Source: Bryum argenteum (Eukaryota; Streptophyta; Bryopsida; Bryales; Bryaceae). From it: DNA of 64,000 nt. The notes under the pieces were generated by a model. That model did no database searches. It saw nothing but the letters and a program-made list of their open reading frames with translations, and was not told the origin of the DNA. Shown piece after piece: positions 46,985 to 57,313 of this stretch (its first letter is position 1; each line of letters opens with the position of its first letter). Both the position numbers and the translations under genes were made by a program. The stretch covers positions 29,602,758 to 29,666,757 of the forward strand of contig CM073323.1 in assembly GCA_037043015.1 (NCBI GenBank), given 5' to 3'.

Positions 46985-47880
46985 ATACTTGTCGCCGCTG
47001 GAAATGGCGCCAAAGTTTTCACGTTCGGGGGCGAGGCCAAGTCTCCACGACCAAAGGGCGACCCTCCAAAAATGGATTGGGAAGCATGGAGTGACCCAAA
47101 TCGTGTTGCGAGCCGGGTTGGCGAGAGGAGAGGGCGGACATTTGGAATTGCACCATGTGCAAGAAGTACGTGAAGATGTACCACATCATGAAGTTATGGC
47201 GCGGCGCGACGAAGAGAAATATGGTCCTCGTCGTGAAGGCCCGGTGAAGAGTTGCAAGAGCGACCATTTTGCGCACGAGATATCACGAAGTCACAATTGC
47301 GAGTTGGAATCAAGAACACAAGGCCGTAATTGATGTTGTATTCTACCATGGCCATGGTGTGGTGAAATAGTCCCGCACAAGGACATTGATCTGGACCAAC
47401 GTGATAGGTTTGAACGTGCATTTATTGGATCGCAAAGAACCGATTCATTCCCACAAATTGGATGGGACCAAGCGATTGTTATACTACGATTCGTAACGTT
47501 GGTGATATGGATGCCCAACTTCAACAACATGGAACTCCAAGGGCATATGGGGGCACTCAAAGAAGACTCAAACCATGACGATCGTCAAGCACCGAGATCC
47601 TTTGGCGCGGGAAGTGAGGGGTATTACCATGGAAACCACCAATTCGGTACTCCGGTGAGTTATATGCCACCTCATCAGCAAAACACGTACGGAGCCGAAC
47701 GCGAGTACGGTAGAGGTGGATCTAGTTCAAACTACCCATCTCCAATGTATACAGGAGGTACACATGGTTTAGGAGGTGAGCAGGGTAGCGGATCCAATGC
47801 TCAATGCAACTCAAGCCCAACTCATCCTATAAACCCATACAATCGTGGGAACCAATACGGTACAACATTCGTGTACCGAC
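46985..47880 (+). pseudogene. Remnant of a zinc-finger-like, Gly/Tyr-rich protein inside nested inverted repeats
   Basis: Frames around 47125-47200 read WNCTMCKKYVKMYHIMKLW, a close match to the CKKYVKMYHIGKLW block of the minus-strand accessory gene, so both descend from one sequence; the C-x2-C looks like part of a BED-type finger. After many frame breaks, a last frame (47499-47870) encodes a Gly/Tyr/Ser/Pro/Gln-rich low-complexity tail (YYHGNHQFGTPVSYMPPHQQ). It then runs into the GACCGACCG array and becomes an artefactual RPDRPDRP repeat. Not a functional gene. Function unknown. Confidence 0.5.
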
Positions 47881-48398
47881 CGGACCGACCGGACCGACCG
47901 ACCGGACCGACCGAGCGACCGAGCGACCGGTCGGTGTCTTGCGCTCCTCTCTTCCTCTCCCACTCACCAACACTCCCTCATCTCTCCACTTCTCCCTTCT
48001 TCTTCCTCCTCTTGCTTGCATTTAAGAATTGTCTATTTTTAGGTACCTGACATTGTACCTACAATCTAAATCAGGGCATTAATCCACATGCCGATTTTGT
48101 CAGGGGAATGTCGGGAAGATCTTCTTTTCATAGAAGGGAATGTTTTACTCAAAAGATCTTATGGGCTTGGACACACATGAAAAATAGAACTTATTATAAA
48201 TAACCCCTCATTGTTCATATGAATCTTAACTATCCATGAATCACTTGGAATTCTTTAGGGGTACAATGTCATGCTTTGATAGAATTTGCAATATATTCAC
48301 ATTGACTTATGATAATGAAAAATATTATAGTTACTAACCATTTACGGATCTAAGTATCTAAGCAAATTTTATTTGAATCCAAATGGGTGGTTGTTTAT

Positions 48399-48420
48399 TT
48401 AACCCCTAAAGGCTAGGGGG
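48399..48420. mobile_element. Isolated TTAA-CCCC end
   Basis: TTAACCCCTAAAGGC at 48399 faces right. A left-facing counterpart, CTTTAGGGGTTAA, ends at 43359. Both match the TTAA-CCCTTAAA family, but a partner within a few hundred bases was not identified for either. Confidence 0.35.
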
Positions 48421-49313
48421 GGGGGGTTGAAGGAAAAATAAATGTGTTAAGAAATGTGAGTTTTCTAACTCTTGTAAACTTTCTTCCCAAAGACAATATA
48501 AAAACCTTAATTCTAAGATTAATTTGTTGTAGTTGAAATCCTCATAACAATTAATAATTCTCTTGTAATAGATTAAAGACACCTAAACTCTCAATAGCAA
48601 AATAAAATTCTCATTTCTATTCTTAGTACTTATTTATTTGTATGGTTTTCTTAAGTTTTATCTTACATGATAAAGGCCAATACTTATCTATGAAGATACT
48701 ATTAGTCTCCTTTTATAATAAGTTATTCAATATTAAGCAAACCTTGTCATGTTTGTGATTAAAGGGGTTGGTGTGAAAAATACATGATGCCAAACTAGGT
48801 AGTACATACCATAAGTAGTATGAAGTAGGTAATATCTTCCGGACCATGATAATAAGATTAAATGAATCATCAATCAATTCACAAAATTAACTTAAGTATG
48901 GTTAAATTTTAGATAAAATAAAGAGATCTTAATCCCTAGATATCCTTGATGCGAAATTGCCGAAATTCTTCATGCTTGTAAAGCCTCATTTGAAGCAATG
49001 TTTAGAAAGATCCAACTTACCGTAGGATCTTAAAGTTAACTTGAATTTTTAGTGACTTGTAAAATTTAAACCGTCGATTCTTTTCCATTAGTGAGATCGT
49101 AATGCTCAAAGCAAGGAGAATCTTATTTGAGCGGGAACCCCAAATAGTGTAATCTGGGTCTTGAAAAACTTTAGGGGGGTGGGGGGAGTTTCAAGAAATT
49201 CAAAATGGTTGTTGAAATAAATTGGAATAGGGTTAGGGTTAAGAGGAGTGGCCGCCATCCTTAGCTCCCCACCAGCGGCCGGACGCCCACGCCGTCCGGG
49301 AAGAAAAAAAAAA

Positions 49314-49401
49314 AAAATCTAAATTTAGAATCCGGTCGCTCCGTCCGATCGGTCGGCCCGACCGACCGGACGGAGCGACTGGATTCTAAATTTAGATTTT
49401 T
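49314..49401. repeat. Near-perfect 88-bp palindrome, right
   Basis: Same sequence as the palindrome at 33841-33927: an AAATCTAAATTTAGAATCC outer arm, GGTCGCTCCGTCCG and a mirrored second half. It lies next to a run of A on one side and T on the other. Its symmetric placement near both ends suggests a role in end recognition, but that is inference. Confidence 0.9.
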
Positions 49402-49710
49402 TTAAAATTTTTTAATTTATTATTATTATTATTTTTTTTTTTTTTTTTCTCGGTCGGGCGACCACCGACCGATCGACGGATGGCTTGCTCTACCGGTCGC
49501 CCGGTTTGGGCGGTCGGCGGGCGGGCTTGCCGGGCCAAAGACCGGTCGCCCCGCCCAAAGACCGGTCGCCCGGGCCGATGACCGGTCGCCCGGGCCGAAG
49601 ATCGGTCGCCCCTTTTACCTTAGGTAAATAGTCCAAAATCTCTAAGTCACGGACGCTCCCATAACCCCCTGCGGACGTCCACCGGACGTCCGGACGCTGT
49701 GACATCCCTG

Positions 49711-49800
49711 CTCCCAAGTCATCCACGATGCATCCCCAAATCATAATACTTTTACCACCACATTTAGTAGTAGGGTGCACATGCGGATCTTAAAGATACT
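49711..49800 (-). pseudogene. Tc1/mariner transposase, upstream part (interrupted)
   Basis: The minus strand reads HPTTKCGGKSIMIWGCIVDD and then LG at the insertion point. It matches the G-G-S-x-M-x-W-G-C block of Tc1/mariner and continues in sense at 33360 with NLRFEQ. The break falls exactly at the CTCCCAAG target duplication. Nothing further upstream (above 49800) was recognised. Confidence 0.8.
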
Positions 49801-51832
49801 CTCTTCTCCTCCTGTAGCGATTCTGCCTCCCATCATAGCTAGATAAATTGACTGATCTGACAAAACCACACAATTCCATTTCATCTAACTTCCATGGCTA
49901 CAGTACTTCTTTGCTTATGCATATTGACGTGCTTTGTGTTGTTTTGACAATATGTGCGTGATGAATTGGGCACACATGATTACACATCATGAACTGCTAT
50001 CCTTGCAAGGAGTGTTGTCTTGTGCGACAATATCGAACGCCACATGTGCAAACACAACAATCAGACAAACATTCCCTCTGAGAGGAGGCAAAGGATATCA
50101 AAGAGGCAAATGTTTTTCTTTTTACTATGCATTTCTTAATATGATCGGACATTCTAGTCAAACTCGACCCTAGACGAGCATGTCGAACACAACAATTTAG
50201 TCAGATATTACGAAAAGTGTGTCATGTAAAAAACTTGCTTGCAAGCGACTCAATGTCAATTCTGGTACGCTTTCTAGTCTAGAAGTGGCTCGTTCTTTAT
50301 AATTAGGTGAAATATCCGCACCTACCCATTGAAGTTGACAAGTGCTACTACTAAATCAAGATTGTCATTCCTGTCCAAGGCTCCAAGCAGTTCTGCTGAC
50401 CACGGTATTACTATATGTGCAATTCTCCAGTTGGTACTGATGATGAGTCAAAACGTATCATTCAGGGTCGGACTATTTATACCTGTAGGTAGTAAGAGTG
50501 CAGTTCTCGACACGATCAGGACATTATTTCATGTGAGAACGACCCTGGGACCAGTTGTATTCACACTTAGAGCATGATTGACCAGAACACTGCGACGAGT
50601 ATGCCTGTCCAGCAGTCGACACTATAAGTCATATTTCAATGCAGATGGAGTTCTGAAGCTCGTTGTGGTTGGATGGTACCACAATTTGCATCGCATGTTG
50701 CAAGTGGTCGGGATCAGAACGGCAGGCAGCTGATGATTGTTGCAAGACTGGCAGCGCTTTTCAGACAGACATTCAACTGTGGTGCAGAGAGAATTTAAAG
50801 TGCACGTGATTAGAGCAATCATCTGAGTGGTGAATGTTTAAACAATTTCATCACTCGCTGCAGCCTCAGCTCAAAGGGTACCTTGTTTCTGAGCTGACGA
50901 GGAGCCAGATTCCTTGAGTGACTCGTGATTTGAGGTTCTGTACGTGGGGCCGACGAACGTGACCCTCCCTGCCTTTGATGCATTATTGACTCTCAGCCCT
51001 TGAGTCCTGTCGGTGCAGGATCGGACGTCCAGCAAGCTTCAATCACCACAAATGAATTAATATTCCAGAAAGTGCATGATTGTGTTCAAATGTCAGGGGA
51101 TACGCTACTCCTGTCTTTTCCACCTCTAATGATTCTTCTACCTTAGAATATTACAGCATATTGCCACTTGCATATTTTACTCAGTACAAAGTGCTTCCGC
51201 CACTTCCACGCGCGGGCAAACACCATCCTGTCAGCGTATCGTATCCTGACGACGATGTAAGCCACCACCCAGACATTACGGACGTTACTCACGAACGGTG
51301 ACCATTTCAGCCTTTCTCTTCTTTAATTAAATAATGATCTTGAGACCCTCCTGAATGTGCAGTGGAGTCAACCTTTGCCTACGTACATCGTCTACCATTC
51401 AGAGCAAGCTGCAATCATGTTATACACCTGTTTCTGGCACTCGATCAGCTATAATTCATCCTTGTAGTAGTTGTGTATTCACCTCTGTCTGTAGTTGTGC
51501 ATGGCCTTGAATATTCTACTGTACTTGCCTCATCACCAACAATCGTAAAGACAACCTCAATCATTTCTACACCAGCAAGTTCATTCATAGACATTCAGGC
51601 AGCCGGGCTTTGAAAGATGCATGAATTAGAACTCGTAGTGTCCAATTCTTATTTTAAGTCCCTAACACATACTATACAACTCGGGACGAGACTGTATACT
51701 TCTTGGTTTGTCGACGAGGTCGTGTTGTTGAAAAACTCAAGGAGGATAAATACAACTCAGTTCTTCAGGTACGATATTTTGAACTCAAAATCCAGCGTTT
51801 CAGGATTGAAACTTGAAACGTCAGTGACATAT
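49801..51832. other. Intergenic DNA with no supported gene
   Basis: More GC-balanced than the surrounding elements, but all frames are under about 85 residues with no known motif. I cannot rule out a non-coding RNA. Confidence 0.4.
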
Positions 51833-54328
51833 AAAATGATCTATAACCCCATATTCGTTTAATTGGGACTATTCCACATATTTGGGACTAAATTTTTCTT
51901 GAAAAATGGAGTACTAGAGTTGAAAAATGTGAATCTCTCAGTGTTTATGAAGTACTATGTGGATTTCTTTCTTTATTATTAGAGAGGACTAAACAAGAAC
52001 ACTATAATATTGTAGTGGAGGCAATGCAAGGCGTTTTGGATTTGGTAATATTGGGAACCATGTGTGAGTGAGTAGAAGTATTTTGTGCCTATCAGGTAGT
52101 CATCAATAACAATAGTAAAGTTCAGCATCAAATCGAAGTGAATGGGTGAGTTGAAGTTGAAGAGTTGAGCCGGATGATGAGCAATTTAGATCAAATGTTA
52201 GTGATTCTTGTCCATGATTGGGATGCAAGCGGGTATAAACTCGTATGCATTCTGCATCAACAGAATTTTGAGAACTAAAAGTGCAATTTTTGGAAAGCAC
52301 GTGCAACATGAAATTCTATGTGGATCTTATAGTGTCTAGACTGATAAGCAGCAGTTACCACCAATGTATTCATACAATGTTTACAACAAGAATGTGTACT
52401 TGAATATGTGCGTTCAATTTAGTCTTGTATGTGAAAAACATTGAGGGACCCAAAGTTGTGCTTGTGCATACATGTCAGGACAACTCAATAATTAAATAAA
52501 TTCTTTGGAATGCAACATAGAACACATACTTTGGCTAGGGATATGTTAATAATTTATGAATGAGGTACTAAGACAAATGAATCCCAACCTAGTCAGTCTT
52601 AACTACACGGATCTTTTCACATATTGTTTGCTTTCCAACTATGTAATCATAACTTGACATCTTTAGAATATTTCCACATACTAAACCGTGCTGAATCTGC
52701 TTAGAATTGAGGTTGAACGTCAGTTGATTACATGGATTTACATGACAACACTAAATACACTCGTTCGTTTCTAATCACCCCATTATGAACAAAATAAAAT
52801 TTTTTTTCACCATGGTCCATGTTGCTTGATCATGTTTCTTACCTTTGTGTTCCATTACAACTTGGACTTTGGCTCGTATGAATTGCATGCATAACTTTTC
52901 ACTAGCATAAATTGCACTAATAGTATGCAATATGCGATTATCCGAATTCAAACTTATAAATTTGTAACACTTACATCATTTTCGCTAAGAAACATAATCT
53001 ATGCATCACTTATGTAGTTATGTATGGATCATGTACATTTCGCACAATGACTTCTTCAATAATGACTGGCAGTTGGCTGTAGGCATGGATAAAGTTGAGA
53101 TTCTGAAATGATCTCAATCCTCCTACACTTAGAATCATTTGTGGATTTTGTGTACAATACCTAATATTTACCTTTTTCAAGTTAGTGTATCTTAAAAATT
53201 AGATACAATCGGATTGATGTAGAACACTGATATTATGGAATGTTGTAACTTAAAATTAAATACAACTCCCGCAGGGATACATGGAACAATACAGTGCCCT
53301 TGGTTCCTACTCTAATGCCTACTCTAAATAATGTACTCCAAAAGAATGCCTACTCTGCTACAATAGGATTTGTGCACTATATACTTCTAATGTGTTCCAT
53401 ATAAAAATAGCTAATTTGCATCTAGAAAATGTATGGATTTAATATCAATTCTAAAATCTAAATGCGGTCATAAATTCAATAAATATCCTAAAATTGTATA
53501 ACTAATTCTAATTAATAGGGTGTTGCTCTGAATACTTTACGACTGAAATTTCACAGAAATGGACTACGTACTACATCTACTAACTATGTATTCAAATACA
53601 TATTCTACAACATCATAATAAATTAAATGATTTCCTTATTGCTAATTTATCCTCGGGCACAGAAACCCGGTTCAGAAGATATTCTTCACTACCATACTTA
53701 TTGCTGATACAATAATACATAATTTTTGTTGTTATTGTTGCAGACATTATTGTCTTCATAAATGAATCTTTTGTGTACGTACATGCTTCATGTAATTGTT
53801 GACTACAATCCGACTATCTCTACAATGACGACTTCATGTCTGAAATGTACGTATTGACGTTGCGCTTTCGTTGTTTATGCATTATCCAAATGTTGGGATT
53901 GGGTTCTACACGCTGCATTTATGCAATCAACAGCCATGCAATCTAAGTTACACATGTTGTAATAAAGTGGAAAACACATGCATACTATCCACAATCAAGG
54001 TTGAAGATGAGAACAAACAAGAATCACTAGTATCAATCCTCCATACCTTGACATGATGATTGCGCTCATCCAGACTGGGTCTATGGCTCTGAGCATTGCA
54101 AATGCATGAATCAAAAACTTCGTAAAGTCCGAATTCTTTTTATAACTATGAGAATTATACTTCCATGTTAACAATTAGACAATCCTTGAAGTAGTCAAGA
54201 ATTGTCCTAAGAGTATTTAATACAATCCATCGCTTTTTAAAATTTTCTCAAAATTGCTTGAGTAGCTGGCACACTAATCGGGTAGTAAAATGTGTACTGT
54301 AACTTTCAGAATGCTAGTAATAGCTCAT

Positions 54329-54415
54329 ATCACCATATTCGTTTAATAGGCCCGAATTTCTGCAAGATTGAGACTCTCTAAAATCTATAACTACCAATTA
54401 AACAAATATGGTGAT
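54329..54415. mobile_element. 87-bp foldback sharing the ends of the 11.7-kb element
   Basis: Ends ATCACCATATTCGTTTAATA and the complement of CCAATTAAACAAATATGGTGAT. The core CATATTCGTTTAATTGG is the same as the terminal repeat of the large element. It looks like a minimal deletion derivative or a solo fold of its ends. Confidence 0.65.
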
Positions 54416-54486
54416 AATTGCTCCATGGAATCGTCTCCCATGGTCGTCTACCAATTTTAGTGTATGTCTTGATTTGTAAAGGGTTG

Positions 54487-55400
54487 TGTGAGAGCCCGTA
54501 GTAGCTCTCTTGTTTCGTTATTGTTTATTTGTTACCTTTATGAATGTAGTCTTAACAAGCAATGCCTTTGTAAGGTAATTTGATGAAATTTGAGTTAATT
54601 AAGTTGTGAATAGAATATGCATGTTAGAAGATGGTTGTTGCAAGGCCTTAAATAGGACGTTTGGTACTAATTTAAGCTTTAGGTTAGATTTAGTATGGAA
54701 GGATTAGAGAAGGGAAGATCCTCCCTAGTGAATCCTCAAATTAAGAATATGGTTAGTTGCTTAATTTAGGATTGAGTGTTTTATAATGGGCCTTGCGCAA
54801 TTAGCTTTTAATGTTCACGTTTGTGTTTATGGCTTGATTGTCTTGTTTTTGTTCACTTAACTTTGTGATGGTAGTTGTGAGTTACATCCATTTGTGAAGG
54901 TTCTTCAAGATGGAACGTCGTGGAGGAGCACCATTTATCCATAGAGGCATGTTGAATATTAAATTGCTCGGAGTTACTAAGGATAACAAGAGTTGATTAG
55001 AATATATGGCCAGGGTTGGACCAATAGAGTCTTATCGTATATGGAGAGGGCTCGTCCACAAGAGCCTTATCGTATGTAGAGAGAGAAAGTCCTCTAGTGG
55101 TCTATCGTTTGTAGAGTGATCTTGATTATTCAAACCTTATCTTTGTTGTAGCACCTAGTGCCTTCACTTGGATATATAAATAAGTGTTTGGAATAAGTAC
55201 GTATCTCATTCAAGCCATCTTTTGCTCTACTACTTGTAAGCGTTAAGTGTGTTGTATTCTCTCTCTCCCTCTATTGAATCTCAATAAGGCCTAGTTAGGG
55301 CTTGAGCCTTAGTTGGGGCTAGGGTGAGCCGCCTCTTTGGCGGCTCTTATTTTGTACTTAATAGCTTATTTCCAAGCTATCTCAACCACTCAATCTAGTT
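54487..55400 (+). other. LTR-like segment with TATA box
   Basis: Begins near TGTGAGAGCCCGTAG, has TATATAAATAAG at about 55171, and then a C/T-rich leader and a GCCGCC-TCTTT-GGCGGC hairpin (55329-55346). The order (promoter, TATA, leader, hairpin) resembles an LTR, but no second copy, primer site or coding domain was found. Confidence 0.3.
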
Positions 55401-55755
55401 AGAGTAGGAGACAGAAGGTCATAGGCCTCCTTCTCCTCCATCTTGTTTGTCTCATCAATCTCTTGTTTGTCTACCTCTTTTTCTTTGTAATGCTTAGTTA
55501 GAGGAGGAGTAGACAAGTAGGTGCACCTCCTTCTCAATTTTGTTTCTCTTTATCTCTTCTTGAATTGCTTAGTTGTTGGTAAAAGAAGGAGACTGTGGGC
55601 CTCTTCTATCAATTCTCTCAATCCCCATTAAATACCTCTCAGTTTTCTCCGCCTCAGTTCCTTAGTTTTTGTTCAAATACTTCAAGATTTGAGATGATAG
55701 TAGATCTCTTCAGTAGCTTTCTATCGGTAGATAGCATGTCAAATTCAGAATTGTA

Positions 55756-56085
55756 GAGAGGGAAAAATTGGCTCCCAAAGTCGAGGCATTGGAAGAGTTC
55801 TCACCCCGGCAATGAACAAATCAGCGGTATTCAAATGACAATCAGTCACAGAGTTTTTGTTCAATGCTTTTGAGATTTCTAGGTTAGGTAGAGCTCTAAG
55901 AGAGTTTTTCAGAAGTATATGGCATGCTGCCATCCGATTGTTAAAAAGGGAAAAATCGGCTCCCAAAGTCGGGGTGTTGAAAACGGTTTTCCCCCGGCAG
56001 TGGCGAAAAAGAGCCACAGTAAAATGGCAATCAGTCCTGGGTTTTTAACCTTATGCTTTTGAGATTTTAGGGGTACATGCTAAAT
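55756..56085. repeat. Two tandem ~190-bp units
   Basis: Units start at about 55756 and 55946. Both read GGGAAAAAT-GGCTCCCAAAGTCG, then CCCCGGCA, GGCAATCAGTC or GACAATCAGTC, and ATGCTTTTGAGATTT. The second has more C in CCCCCGGCAGTGG. Non-coding. Confidence 0.8.
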
Positions 56086-57313
56086 GAAGTTAGCTTTCTA
56101 AAAAGTTATGACACGCCCCATTATTTTGGGGTTACGACAAAGAAATGGTGATCAAAAGACTAAAGGTCACTTCCAAGGCCTCCGGCCGGTAATTGTTTAC
56201 TTCTTCTTTTCTTTCTCCCTCATTCTCTTCATTTCTCCTCTTCTCTCTTCTTCTTTCCTTCATGTAATCTTGTTTTTTAATCCCCTTGTGACCAATTGCC
56301 ACCTCCTTGGTGGTTTTTTGGCTCACAGGTTGTGTGAGCTGACCATTGATGTCAATTGTCGAACACTGACGACAAGAATACTAAATACTAAACTCAAGTG
56401 ACTCAAACACGTATGCATTTCCAAACACTGCCCCCATTTTAAACGATTTGTCAAATGAATTCTTCAGTTGGATATGGCTGATAGTTATGTGCATTGAAGA
56501 AATGGCAGCATCAAGTGTAGTGGTCTTTACATTGATGACTAGTTATCGAACTAGGCAGCATCGTAAGCACAACGGTTATTAGTACCATGGTAAATGTTCG
56601 GCCCAAGTCCTAGAGGGAGCCAGTGGGCAATTGCCCACCGGGCCACCGGCATCAACACCAGTGTATGGCAATGCAAGGAGACATAGTTTTTGTGCTCTAA
56701 ATTCTATAACGTACATTATAGCAACAATTTAGGTATTCGACAGATCAGTCAGAAACTGACGGTTGGTGTAGGAATTTAGAGATTATGCGAGGTAGACCAT
56801 ATACAATACAAAGGGCGGGAACTATGGAGACTAATGGAGCTGCAAGATTGTAAGATTGTAGCCATGGAACATGTACATTCAATTGTTGTAATATTATATT
56901 CTTTTATTATACTAATTGCATGTGATACTCAGCAATATTTGGTGGCTATTATGACCATAATTCTAAATGTAGTTTGTTGATACTTGAATGATTGTATAAT
57001 AGGAAGCCGAGGAGTTTTAGCAGTTGAGTTGTACATCAGACGTGAAATGAATATATGCAGGAAATTCAATCAGATTCAGATGATGCTGATGTCGCGTACA
57101 ATATTGGAAAGAAAGAGAGGCCAATCCTCAATTGCAGAGGAATGAGTAGAGACAATTAGTGTAAAAAACAAGTGTCCCTTGTTGACAACACATGATTGGT
57201 GGTGACCTCAGCGTATGTAGATTGTAGAGTTTGCTAAGGAGTGGCAATCTATTGACGGTCGAACGGAACTTGGAAAGGAGTATGTCGGAGTTGTCGTATG
57301 TGAATTTGTACAT

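Larger units (their letters stand above)
33361..49710. mobile_element. 16.35-kb hAT-type composite transposon
   Basis: Left end CAGGGATGTCAATATGG and right end (reverse complement) CAGGGATGTCACAGCGTCC share the hAT-like CAGGGATGTCA. The exact 8-bp sequence CTCCCAAG flanks both sides (33353-33360, 49711-49718). The flanking DNA on the two sides is one Tc1/mariner gene, so the whole 16.35 kb is a single net insertion. Subterminal inverted repeats pair 33830-34258 with 49010-49420. It contains a broken hAT transposase (34877-37607, plus), a coiled-coil/RING accessory gene (41650-38270, minus), GC-rich CGGTCG arrays and several internal copies of its own subterminal DNA. A second left-end sequence at 34259 almost copies the right end, so the structure is probably nested or rearranged. 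Confidence 0.88.

Noticed and set aside
54487..55400. Complete LTR retrotransposon at 54.5-56 kb
   Set aside because: Only one LTR-like segment. No primer site, gag/pol motifs or second LTR were seen, so it was kept only as a low-confidence note.
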